From an uncultured Porphyromonas sp. (GTDB lineage: Bacteria > Bacteroidota > Bacteroidia > Bacteroidales > Porphyromonadaceae), in contig NZ_CAJZFJ010000038.1 of assembly GCF_915070105.1 (NCBI RefSeq), positions 1 to 21,785 on the forward strand: a stretch of 21,785 bases of DNA, in the 5' to 3' direction. This document shows, one piece after another, positions 6,140 to 14,033 of this stretch; within the stretch, counting starts at the first letter, position 1; each line of letters begins with the position of its first letter. Position numbers and translations under genes: made by a program. The notes under the pieces were generated by a model, which searched no databases, was not told the origin of the DNA, and worked only from the letters and a program-made list of their open reading frames with translations.

Positions 6140-7078
6140 ATGGCCAAGTACTATGCCCTAGTAGCAGGGTTGCCAGCCTTGACAGCTGAGATGCAGCGTC
6201 CGCCCCTGAGCGTGGCTGACTACTATGCTGATCTCCAGCCCATCCTGACCTCACGTGACCATTCCTACCTAGAGCTCCTGCACCTAGAGCTGGAGCACCC
6301 CGAGCTGCTGGACTGGGTCCTCGGTGTGTGGAGTGGGGATTTACCAGCACATGAGCCGTCTGAGGAGAGCGAGGAGGCACCAGAGCACTTCGCACCACTT
6401 CGTCTGGTCATCGACGCTGCCAGACATGGGCGCAAGCTCCCCAAGAGCCGTGGAATACCTGACTATCAGGCACACTTTGTCTACGACCTCTACTTCGTAC
6501 CCAGCAAGACCAATGAGGAGGAGGTAGAGCATCAGGCTATGATCGATGAGATAGGAGGCGACCGCCTCACGCTAGAGAACCTCCTAGCGCAGTACTACTA
6601 CGAGTGGGCAGAGCAATCCAGTAGCTCCTTCCTAAGAGAGTGGTTCCGCCTGAACAAGAATATCCGCAACATCCTCGCCGTCTCCACCTGCCGTCGTCTT
6701 GGCTGGGATCCTAGTCGCTACGTCGTAGGGCAGGGTCCGGTGGAGGAGGCACTGAGACACTCCCGAGCGAAGGACTTCGACCTAGGTGAGGAGCTTCCCT
6801 ACCTAGGTGAGGTGCTCCGTATCGCCGAGGAGCGGGACATCGCTCGCAGAGAGCGACTGCTAGACCTGATGAAGTGGCAGTGGATGGACGAATGGACGTT
6901 TGTCCGAGTCTTCGATATAGACAATGTACTCTGCTACTACCTTCGCCTCTCCATCCTAGAGCGATGGTCTAGGCTAGATGAGGCGACAGGCGAACGTACC
7001 TTCAGAGAGATCGTCCTGGGACTCAAGGGCGAGAGTGCTCGGGTACTCCAGGAGTTCAAGCAGAGCCAGCGCCGCTAG
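6140..7078 (+). CDS. DUF2764 protein, probable V-ATPase C/d-subunit equivalent
   Basis: This 312-aa, acidic, largely helical soluble protein starts with KYYALVAGLPALTAEM and continues with a DLQPILTSRDHSYLELLHLE block, the N-terminal signature of DUF2764 proteins. These occur at this position (E-DUF2764-A-B-D-I-K) in V-ATPase operons of Bacteroidetes, spirochaetes and chlamydiae. No classical subunit C (AC39/d) is present in the operon. This protein's position and helical character suggest it links the central rotor stalk to the membrane ring, but that is inference. Motifs such as YEWAEQSSSSFLREWFRLNKNIRNIL and WDPSRYV are consistent with the C/d-like fold. It lies 18 bp after atpE and 55 bp before atpA. 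Confidence 0.85.
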   Translation: MAKYYALVAGLPALTAEMQRPPLSVADYYADLQPILTSRDHSYLELLHLELEHPELLDWVLGVWSGDLPAHEPSEESEEAPEHFAPLRLVIDAARHGRKLPKSRGIPDYQAHFVYDLYFVPSKTNEEEVEHQAMIDEIGGDRLTLENLLAQYYYEWAEQSSSSFLREWFRLNKNIRNILAVSTCRRLGWDPSRYVVGQGPVEEALRHSRAKDFDLGEELPYLGEVLRIAEERDIARRERLLDLMKWQWMDEWTFVRVFDIDNVLCYYLRLSILERWSRLDEATGERTFREIVLGLKGESARVLQEFKQSQRR

Positions 7079-7133
7079 GGCAAGCAAGAGCACCCATAGC
7101 GTAATCAAGGAAAATAGATAGAATCACGATAGA

Positions 7134-8891
7134 ATGGCAACAAAAGGTATAGTAAAGGGGGTCGTCGGTAACCTCGTGACGATCGAGGCCGATGGGCCTG
7201 TGGCGCAGAACGAGATCTGCTACATCACCGTAGACGGTGTCGCCCTCATGAGCGAGGTCATCAAGGTGAACGGCAAGAATGCCTATGCTCAGGTCTTCGA
7301 GTCCACCCGCGGTATGCGCATCGGTGACGCTGTGACCTTCGAGGGGCACATGCTAGAGGTCACCCTCGGCCCGGGGATGCTCTCCAAGAACTATGATGGG
7401 CTACAGAATGACCTCGACAAGATGGAGGGTATCTTCCTCAGTCGTGGTACCTACACCTATCCCCTAGATGAGGATAAGAAGTGGGACTTCAAGCCCCTAG
7501 CTCAGGTGGGTGACCGTGTCGCTAGTGGAGCTTGGCTCGGGGAGGTCATTGAGAACTATCAGCCGATCAAGATCATGGTGCCCTTCGTCTTCGAGGGACT
7601 CTACAGCATCAAGAGTATCGTACCCGAGGGGGCATATACGGTCAAGGAAACCGTAGTCGTCCTCACCGATGAGGCTGGCAAGGAGTATCCACTGACCATG
7701 GAGCAGAAGTGGCCCGTCAAGCGACCCATCACCTGCTATGCCGAGAAGCCTCGCCCTCACAAGCTCCTAGAGACTGGGGTGCGTATGATCGACACGATGA
7801 ACCCCATCGTAGAGGGGGGGACGGGCTTCATCCCTGGCCCCTTCGGTACGGGTAAGACGGTGCTCCAGCACGCTATCAGTAAGCAGGCAGAGGCCGATAT
7901 CGTTATCATCGCCGCCTGTGGTGAGCGTGCTAATGAGGTCGTGGAGGTCTTCAAGGAATTCCCCGAACTCAAGGACCCCAATACGGGTCGCCCTCTGATG
8001 GAGCGCACGATCATCATCGCCAATACCTCCAACATGCCAGTCGCCGCTCGTGAGGCCTCAGTCTACACCGCTATGACCATCGCGGAGTATTACCGCTCGA
8101 TGGGTCTGAAGGTGCTCCTGATGGCAGACTCTACCTCTCGATGGGCACAGGCGCTTCGTGAGATGTCCAACCGCCTAGAGGAGCTTCCAGGCCCCGATGC
8201 CTTCCCTATGGACCTCTCTGCTATCGTAGCTAACTTCTATGCACGTGCAGGCTTCGTCCACCTCAACAATGGGAAGACAGGATCTGTGACCTTCATCGGA
8301 ACAGTATCACCTGCAGGGGGGAACCTCAAGGAACCCGTGACGGAGAATACAAAGAAGGTAGCCCGCTGCTTCTACGCCCTCGAGCAGGAGCGTGCAGACC
8401 GCAAGCGTTACCCCGCCGTCAATCCTATTGATAGCTATTCGAAGTACCTAGAGTACCCCGAGTTCCAGGCCTATGTCAGCGAGCGTATCAGCCCCGACTG
8501 GATCGCTGAGGTCAATGAACTCAAGCGTCGTCTACAGCAGGGTAAGGAGATCTCCGAGCAGATCAATATCCTCGGGGATGATGGTGTACCCCTGGACTAC
8601 CATGTGACCTTCTGGAAGAGCGAACTCATCGACTTTGTGATCTGCCAGCAGGATGCCTTCGATGAGGTGGACTGCAACTGCTCACTAGAGCGCCAGCACT
8701 ATATGGTAGACAAGGTGATGCGGATCTGTAGGACAGAGCTAGCCTTCGAGACCTTTACAGAGGTCAGTGAGTACTTCAAGGAGCTCATCAATGCCTTCAA
8801 GCAAATGAGCTATGTCGTCTTCCGAAGCGAGGACTTCGATCGCAACGAAGCCAAGGTAGATGCACTCGTCGCTCAGCGGACAAAAAACTAA
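7134..8891 (+). CDS. atpA: V-type ATP synthase catalytic subunit A
   Basis: This is the catalytic nucleotide-binding subunit of V1, hydrolysing or making ATP at A/B interfaces. The Walker A motif GPFGTGKT is at residues 235-242; family members more often have GPFGSGKT, and the T for S change is conservative. Further motifs are AACGERANEV, the Walker B region MGLKVLLMADSTSRWAQALREMSNRLEELPG, and TVSPAGGNLKEPVT. The A-type non-homologous region (EGIFLSRGTYTYPL to ENYQPIKIMVP) is present before the P-loop, which separates it from F-type beta. The length of 585 aa is standard. atpB begins 6 bp after the stop. Confidence 0.97.
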   Translation: MATKGIVKGVVGNLVTIEADGPVAQNEICYITVDGVALMSEVIKVNGKNAYAQVFESTRGMRIGDAVTFEGHMLEVTLGPGMLSKNYDGLQNDLDKMEGIFLSRGTYTYPLDEDKKWDFKPLAQVGDRVASGAWLGEVIENYQPIKIMVPFVFEGLYSIKSIVPEGAYTVKETVVVLTDEAGKEYPLTMEQKWPVKRPITCYAEKPRPHKLLETGVRMIDTMNPIVEGGTGFIPGPFGTGKTVLQHAISKQAEADIVIIAACGERANEVVEVFKEFPELKDPNTGRPLMERTIIIANTSNMPVAAREASVYTAMTIAEYYRSMGLKVLLMADSTSRWAQALREMSNRLEELPGPDAFPMDLSAIVANFYARAGFVHLNNGKTGSVTFIGTVSPAGGNLKEPVTENTKKVARCFYALEQERADRKRYPAVNPIDSYSKYLEYPEFQAYVSERISPDWIAEVNELKRRLQQGKEISEQINILGDDGVPLDYHVTFWKSELIDFVICQQDAFDEVDCNCSLERQHYMVDKVMRICRTELAFETFTEVSEYFKELINAFKQMSYVVFRSEDFDRNEAKVDALVAQRTKN

Positions 8892-8897
8892 ACGACT

Positions 8898-10220
8898 ATG
8901 GCAGCAAAAGCATTCCAAAAGATATACACCAAGATCGAGAACATCACCAAGGCTACCTGTACGCTACGAGCTACAGGGGTAGGTAATGAAGAGCTGGCGA
9001 CGATCAACGGTCGCCTGGCACAGGTCGTACGTATCATGGGAGACGAAGTCACCCTACAGGTCTTCGGCGGTACAGAGGGGATCCCCACCAACGCAGAGGT
9101 GATCTTCCTCGCAAAGGCTCCTTCCCTCCAGGTAGGCCCCCAGCTCGTAGGACGATTCTTCAACGCCTATGGTGAGCCTATCGATGGAGGTCCCGCCGTC
9201 TCGGGTAAGGAAGTCGAGATCGGAGGCCCTAGTGTGAACCCCGTCAGACGTGAGCAGCCCTCCGAGCTCATCGCTACTGGTATCGCAGGTATTGACCTCA
9301 ATAATACCCTCGTTACAGGGCAGAAGATCCCCTTCTTTGCAGACCCAGACCAGCCCTTCAATGAGGTGATGGCTATGGTAGCCCTACGAGCCAAGAGCGA
9401 CAAGATCATCCTCGGGGGTATGGGAATGACGAATGATGACTATCTCTTCTTCAAGAACACCTTCAGCAACGCAGGTGCACTTGACCGTATCGTTAGCTTC
9501 ATCAACACCACAGAGGACCCCTCTGTCGAGCGTCTCCTCATCCCCGATATGGCACTAGCTGCTGCCGAGTACTTCTCTGTAGAGCAGCACGAGAAGGTCC
9601 TCGTCCTACTTACCGATATGACGAACTATGCCGATGCCCTGGCTATCGTGTCCAACCGTATGGACCAGATCCCCTCTAAGGACTCGATGCCAGGCTCACT
9701 CTACTCCGACCTAGCGAAGATCTACGAGAAGGCTGTACAGTTCCCCGACGGAGGCTCGATCACGATCATTGCCGTGACGACGCTCTCGGGTGGAGACATC
9801 ACACATGCCGTACCCGATAACACTGGGTATATCACCGAGGGTCAGCTCTACCTGCGTCGTGATAGCAGAGTAGGGAAGGTCATCATCGACCCTTTCCGTT
9901 CGCTCTCTCGTCTCAAGCAGCTTGTTATCGGTAAGAAGACACGTGTGGATCACCCCCAGGTGATGAACGCTGCTGTTCGCCTCTTCTCCGACGCCTCGAG
10001 CGCAGAGACCAAGCGTGAGAATGGCTTTGACCTAACCGACTACGATGAGCGTGCACTAAGCTTCGCTGCAGACTACTCCCGTGAGCTCCTCGCTATCGAT
10101 GTCAATATCGACACAGAGCAGATGCTCGATACGGCATGGAGCCTCTTCGGCAAGTACTTCCGTCCAGCGGAGGTGAACATCAAGCAGTCCCTCGTCGATC
10201 AGTTCTGGCCTAAGGCCTAG
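8898..10220 (+). CDS. atpB: V-type ATP synthase subunit B
   Basis: This is the non-catalytic nucleotide-site subunit alternating with A in the V1 hexamer. At the P-loop position it has GQKIPFFADPDQPFN, the degenerate loop expected of B subunits, which lack a Walker A lysine. Other signatures are VLVLLTDMTNYADALAIVSNRMDQIPS, PGSLYSDLAKIYEKA, DITHAVPDNTGYITEGQLYL and PFRSLSRLKQLVIGKKTR. At 440 aa it is full length. It begins 6 bp downstream of atpA. The following gene is not an ATPase subunit; the 82 bp after atpB hold a nested hairpin that may mark a transcript-processing or attenuation point. Confidence 0.97.
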   Translation: MAAKAFQKIYTKIENITKATCTLRATGVGNEELATINGRLAQVVRIMGDEVTLQVFGGTEGIPTNAEVIFLAKAPSLQVGPQLVGRFFNAYGEPIDGGPAVSGKEVEIGGPSVNPVRREQPSELIATGIAGIDLNNTLVTGQKIPFFADPDQPFNEVMAMVALRAKSDKIILGGMGMTNDDYLFFKNTFSNAGALDRIVSFINTTEDPSVERLLIPDMALAAAEYFSVEQHEKVLVLLTDMTNYADALAIVSNRMDQIPSKDSMPGSLYSDLAKIYEKAVQFPDGGSITIIAVTTLSGGDITHAVPDNTGYITEGQLYLRRDSRVGKVIIDPFRSLSRLKQLVIGKKTRVDHPQVMNAAVRLFSDASSAETKRENGFDLTDYDERALSFAADYSRELLAIDVNIDTEQMLDTAWSLFGKYFRPAEVNIKQSLVDQFWPKA

Positions 10221-10221
10221 A

Positions 10222-10278
10222 GCCTAGCACGATGCCACCACCCTCGGGGAGTCCTTATATCCCCAAGAGTGGCTAGGC
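10222..10278 (+). other. Nested hairpin in the atpB-peptidase gap
   Basis: GCCTAGC (10222-10228) pairs perfectly with GCTAGGC (10272-10278), and inside it GGGGA (10246-10250) pairs with TCCCC (10260-10264). No T-run follows, so it is not a standard terminator. It is placed so that it could adjust transcript abundance of upstream versus downstream operon genes. Confidence 0.5.
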
Positions 10279-10302
10279 TAGCAGAGCCCAATAGCACAGA
10301 GA

Positions 10303-10932
10303 ATGAGCCCAAGTATATTCCTTTTCCTCTGCTCCTCCTTTGCAGATGTAGCCCCTCTACTAGAGCAAGCCTGCCCTATGGAGCTACAAGGGAAGGTCGT
10401 CACCTTCATCCCCACGGCTAGCATCCCCGAGTCTTACACGGAGTATGTTAGGCTTGGGCAAGAGAGCTTGGAGGGGCTAGGGCTAAGGGTGCTCCCCCTT
10501 GATGTCTCTAAGGCTTCACCTGAGGAGATAGCAGTCTCCCTCTCGCAGGGTGACCTTATCTATATCTCAGGTGGCAATACCTTCTACCTCCTTCAAGAGC
10601 TCAAGCGCAAGGGGGCGGACAAGCTTATCCAGAGGGAGATCAGGAGTGGGAAGCCTTACATCGGAGAATCGGCAGGGGCTATGATCCTTGCACCTAGCGT
10701 CGAGTATGTTCAGCTAATGGATGAGACCCAGGTGGCACCCGAGCTGACCTCCTTTGCCGCACTAGGAGCGATCACTAAGTATCCGTTGCCACACTACAAG
10801 AGCTTTCCCTTTGCCGAGATAGTGGAGAATATACTTGCTACATACGGTGACCAACTACCTCTCGTGCCGATCACGAACCATCAGGCTATCATCGTCCGAG
10901 ACAGCGAGCTCACCACCGTGACTAAGGAATAA
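10303..10932 (+). CDS. Peptidase E-like (S51 family) protein within the V-ATPase operon
   Basis: This 209-aa class I glutamine amidotransferase-fold protein resembles alpha-aspartyl dipeptidase PepE. It shows IYISGGNTFYLL (oxyanion and substrate loop), YIGESAGAMIL with the nucleophile Ser in G-x-SAGA, then MDETQ and LPHY. The Asp and His fit the S51 triad spacing seen in E. coli PepE (VDP and NPHF), so it is probably active. The likely substrate class is N-terminal Asp dipeptides, by family; the exact substrate is unknown. The start is the first ATG, and no signal peptide is present, so it is cytoplasmic. It is inserted between atpB and atpD in the same orientation, 82 bp and 22 bp from its neighbours, which suggests co-transcription. 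Nothing in the protein suggests an ATPase subunit. Confidence 0.85.
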   Translation: MSPSIFLFLCSSFADVAPLLEQACPMELQGKVVTFIPTASIPESYTEYVRLGQESLEGLGLRVLPLDVSKASPEEIAVSLSQGDLIYISGGNTFYLLQELKRKGADKLIQREIRSGKPYIGESAGAMILAPSVEYVQLMDETQVAPELTSFAALGAITKYPLPHYKSFPFAEIVENILATYGDQLPLVPITNHQAIIVRDSELTTVTKE

Positions 10933-10954
10933 TTAGGTAGCCATCAAACGACTT

Positions 10955-11572
10955 ATGGCGATACGATTTCAATACAACAAGACCTCGCTCCAACAGCAGG
11001 AGAAGGCACTGAAGATGCGCGTACGCACCTTGCCCACCATCAAGAGCAAGGAGAGTGCCCTCAGGCAGCAGGTCAAGCATACGAAGACCGAGGTCGAGCG
11101 TCTAGAGGCACAGCTCGAGGCGGAGCTCCGTCGCTACCAAGGGATGGCAAGGCTATGGGGAGAGTTTGACCCTAGCCTCATCACCGTCAGTAGTGTCGAT
11201 CTCTCCATGAAGAAGGTAGCAGGTGTTCTGCTGCCCGTCCTCGGGGAGATTCACTACGAGGTGCGCCCCTTCAGTATCTTCAATGCCCCCAGCTGGTGGG
11301 CAGAGGGGATTGAGCTCCTCAAGACCCTCGCCACGACAGGTATCGAGGCAGAGTTTACACGGCTCAAGATGGAGTACCTAGAGCATGCCCGTAAGAAGAC
11401 TACCCAGAAGGTAAACCTCTTCGAGAAGGTGCAGATCCCAGGCTATCAGGATGCCATCCGTAAGATCAAACGCTTCCTCGAAGACGAGGAGAGCCTATCG
11501 AAGGCTTCACAGAAGATTATGCGCTCCAATATGGAGAAGCGTGCACTCAAGGAAGGAGGTGCTGCTCTATGA
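10955..11572 (+). CDS. atpD: V-type ATP synthase subunit D
   Basis: Subunit D is the central rotor shaft inside the A3B3 head. The N-terminal segment MAIRFQYNKTSLQQQEKALK and the C-terminal LKMEYLEHARKKTTQKVNLFEKVQIPG are classic subunit D sequences. Both ends are long amphipathic helices that form an antiparallel coiled coil, with a small variable domain between (~75-120). At 205 aa it is normal length. The stop overlaps the start of atpI by 4 bp (ATGA), a sign of translational coupling. Confidence 0.95.
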   Translation: MAIRFQYNKTSLQQQEKALKMRVRTLPTIKSKESALRQQVKHTKTEVERLEAQLEAELRRYQGMARLWGEFDPSLITVSSVDLSMKKVAGVLLPVLGEIHYEVRPFSIFNAPSWWAEGIELLKTLATTGIEAEFTRLKMEYLEHARKKTTQKVNLFEKVQIPGYQDAIRKIKRFLEDEESLSKASQKIMRSNMEKRALKEGGAAL

Positions 11573-13455
11573 TCCAATCAATGAATAAGTATGCCTTCCT
11601 CATCTTCCATCGTGAGTATGAGACGTTCCTAGAGGAGCTCCGTTCGCTCGGGGTCGTCCACGTACAGGAGCAGAAGAATACCAAGGAGGTCGAAGAGCTA
11701 CAGAGCATCATCAGTGAGCGTGCGCATCTGGCCGAGGTACGTCGCTCCCTGCGTCCCTACGCCCCTACAGATAAGACAGCAGAGGCTGTCAGCACTACGG
11801 CTCCTGCCGCAGGTGCAGAGTCCGCAGTGGCTGGATCTAGCTCCACCCCAACGCTCAGCAGTGAAGAGGAGGGGCGTCAGCTCATCACAGATATAGAGTC
11901 ACAGCTAGCGCACCTAGCTTCTCTCACAGAGCGCAAGACAGCACTCACCGAAGAAGCCATAGAGGTATCCCCCTGGGGTGAGTTCTCTATGGAGGGGATC
12001 GCTAAGCTCACGGAGGTAGGCTATGACTTCAGCTTCTTTACTCTCCCGTCGTCTCGCTTCACAGAGGACTTCCGTGCAAGTCATGATGTCGTCTCGGTAA
12101 GGGAGCAGTCGGGGAAGGTCTACTTCGTCCTACTTCATCATGTGGATGAAGTACCTGAACTCCCCGAAGCGGAGCGTCTCTATCCACAGCGGAGTATCCG
12201 TGAGGTAGAGGAAGAGCTCCAGAGCACCGAGCAGGCTATTCGGGACACACGAGACCAACTCTCGGCCTCGGTGCCTCACTATGATGCCCTACTGCAGAGC
12301 TATGATGTGATGCTGGAGAACCGCCTTACCTTCGGCACGGTGCGCCTCCAGGCAGATGGCTTGGCAGACGAGCGGCTGATGCTCCTGGAGGGCTTCGTAC
12401 CTAAGGATGTGGCTCCGAGCTTCGAGGCTGCACTTCAGGGAAGGAAGTACTACTTCCGTCAGATAGACTTTGATCCTGAGACGGAGCGTGTACCGATACA
12501 GCTCAAGAATAATGCCTTTACCCGTAGCTTCGAGTTCATCACGGAGCTATACTCCCTTCCCAACTATCAGGAGATCGACCAGACGTACCTGATCGCACCC
12601 TTCTTCATGCTCTTCTTCGGGCTATGCTTTGGAGATGCAGGCTATGGGCTAGTCTTATTCGCAGTCTCTACGCTCGTTAGACTTCGGAGCAAGGGTGAGG
12701 TGCCTAATATCATCAGTCTCCTGCAGTGGCTCGGGCTGGGTGCCTTCGGTGTAGGGCTCATGATGGGCGGCATCTTTGGGATTGAGCTCCCTTGGGCACA
12801 TAGTCCAGTGAATATCTTCAGCCAAGAGAAGATGATGACGACCTCGGTAGTCATCGGGATTCTACAAGTACTACTTGCTAAGACTATCGGAGCCTACAAG
12901 AAGGGGCGACAGCATGGCTGGCGCTACTCCCTCTCTGGCTTTGCTTGGGTACTCCTCTTGGCCTCGGCAGGTCTTGTCTATGCTCTACCTATGGCAGGGG
13001 TTGTCCTCCCACAGGCTGTGACCTATGCGCTCTATGGAGTGGCGGGGCTCTCGGTACTCGTAGCCTTCTTCTACAACAGCCCAGGCAAGAACCCCTTCAT
13101 AAACTTTGGTACGGGTATGTGGAATACGTATGAGACAGCCTCAGGGCTACTCGGGGACTCTCTCTCCTATATCCGTCTCTTCGCTATCGGGCTGACCGGT
13201 GGGATCCTAGGTGGGGTCTTCAACCAGCTGGCTATGTCGTGTGTCCCTGCAGCGGGTAGTGGTGCCTCCGTGGTGAGCCATGTGCTGGGCTGGCTGGTCG
13301 CACTACTGATCCTACTCTTCGGGCATGGAGTGAACTTTGGTATCGCTATGATCGGTGCTTTTGTTCACCCACTCCGTCTGACCTTTGTGGAGTACTACAA
13401 GAATAGTGAGTTCGAGGGTGGAGGTAAGGCCTACACACCCTTTAGGCAGAAATAA
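11569..13455 (+). CDS. atpI: V-type ATP synthase subunit I (a-type stator)
   Basis: This membrane stator subunit carries the ion half-channels. The N-terminal ~320 residues are soluble, with coiled-coil stretches (HVQEQKNTKEVEELQSI; VEEELQSTEQAIRD). A low-complexity Ala/Ser/Thr linker (about residues 68-100) interrupts the first coil. From ~residue 340 there are seven or so membrane segments, beginning LIAPFFMLFFGLCFGDAGYG. The essential Arg lies in LSYIRLFAIGLTGG, followed by HGVNFGIAMIGAFVHPLRLTFVEYYK, both strongly conserved in V/A-type a subunits. The length of 628 aa is usual. The start overlaps the atpD stop. An ATG four codons downstream (MNKYAF) is a possible alternative start. Confidence 0.95.
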   Translation: MIQSMNKYAFLIFHREYETFLEELRSLGVVHVQEQKNTKEVEELQSIISERAHLAEVRRSLRPYAPTDKTAEAVSTTAPAAGAESAVAGSSSTPTLSSEEEGRQLITDIESQLAHLASLTERKTALTEEAIEVSPWGEFSMEGIAKLTEVGYDFSFFTLPSSRFTEDFRASHDVVSVREQSGKVYFVLLHHVDEVPELPEAERLYPQRSIREVEEELQSTEQAIRDTRDQLSASVPHYDALLQSYDVMLENRLTFGTVRLQADGLADERLMLLEGFVPKDVAPSFEAALQGRKYYFRQIDFDPETERVPIQLKNNAFTRSFEFITELYSLPNYQEIDQTYLIAPFFMLFFGLCFGDAGYGLVLFAVSTLVRLRSKGEVPNIISLLQWLGLGAFGVGLMMGGIFGIELPWAHSPVNIFSQEKMMTTSVVIGILQVLLAKTIGAYKKGRQHGWRYSLSGFAWVLLLASAGLVYALPMAGVVLPQAVTYALYGVAGLSVLVAFFYNSPGKNPFINFGTGMWNTYETASGLLGDSLSYIRLFAIGLTGGILGGVFNQLAMSCVPAAGSGASVVSHVLGWLVALLILLFGHGVNFGIAMIGAFVHPLRLTFVEYYKNSEFEGGGKAYTPFRQK

Positions 13456-13490
13456 GAACAACATAAACCCATATTAACTTAAGTAAGATT

Positions 13491-13949
13491 ATGAATGAGA
13501 TGTTATCTTTCCTCGGCATTGCGCTGATGGTAGGTCTGACAGGTATCGGTAGCAGCATCGGAGTAACGATCTGTGGTAATGCAGCCGTTGGTGCGATGAA
13601 GAAGAATCCCGATGCCTTCGGGCAGTATATCGGGCTCTCTGCTCTTCCTAGCTCACAGGGGCTCTATGGCTTCGTTGGCTTCTTTATGGCTAAGGGAGTT
13701 CTGGAGAAGCTGAGTGCAGCAGGTGCTATCACCACCTTTACTGCCTGGGCTATCTTCTTTACAGGGGTTATCCTCGGAGTCGTAGGTGCCTACTCGGCTA
13801 TCCGTCAGGCTCAGGTTTGTGCTAATGGTATCCAGTCGATTGGGAATGGAGGGAATGTCTTCAGTGCGACGATGGTGATGGCGGTCTTCCCAGAGCTATA
13901 TGCTATCCTAGCTCTGCTGGCGACGATCCTCACAGTGCTCTCGCTCTAA
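13491..13949 (+). CDS. atpK: V-type ATP synthase subunit K (membrane rotor ring)
   Basis: This 152-aa proteolipid has four membrane helices made by duplication of a two-helix hairpin: GIGSSIGVTICGNAAVGAM in the first half and GVVGAYSAIRQAQVCANGI in the second. The carboxylate that carries the ion is Glu 135 in AVFPELYAIL; the equivalent position in the first half is Gln 56 (LPSSQGLYGF), so there is one charge per two hairpins, as in V-type rings. Leu 52, Ser 55, Gln 56, Gln 106 and Glu 135 match, by spacing, the sodium-coordinating set of Enterococcus hirae NtpK. It is the last gene of the operon, 35 bp after atpI, and is followed by a strong hairpin terminator. Confidence 0.95.
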   Translation: MNEMLSFLGIALMVGLTGIGSSIGVTICGNAAVGAMKKNPDAFGQYIGLSALPSSQGLYGFVGFFMAKGVLEKLSAAGAITTFTAWAIFFTGVILGVVGAYSAIRQAQVCANGIQSIGNGGNVFSATMVMAVFPELYAILALLATILTVLSL

Positions 13950-13980
13950 GCTCCCCCCTTACAGATATAGTATATAATAG

Positions 13981-14018
13981 ATAGAGGCGATGCAGTCTAC
14001 GGACTGCATCGCCTCTAT
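13981..14018. terminator. Bidirectional terminator between atpK and xseA
   Basis: A perfect 17-bp inverted repeat (13981-13997 with 14002-14018) closes a TACG loop. It lies between the convergent ends of atpK (13949) and xseA (14034), so it can serve both strands. Flanks are AT-rich on the left (ATATAGTATATAATAG), but a long T-run is missing on either side. Confidence 0.85.
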
Positions 14019-14033
14019 GCGTTGTGGGTGGCG

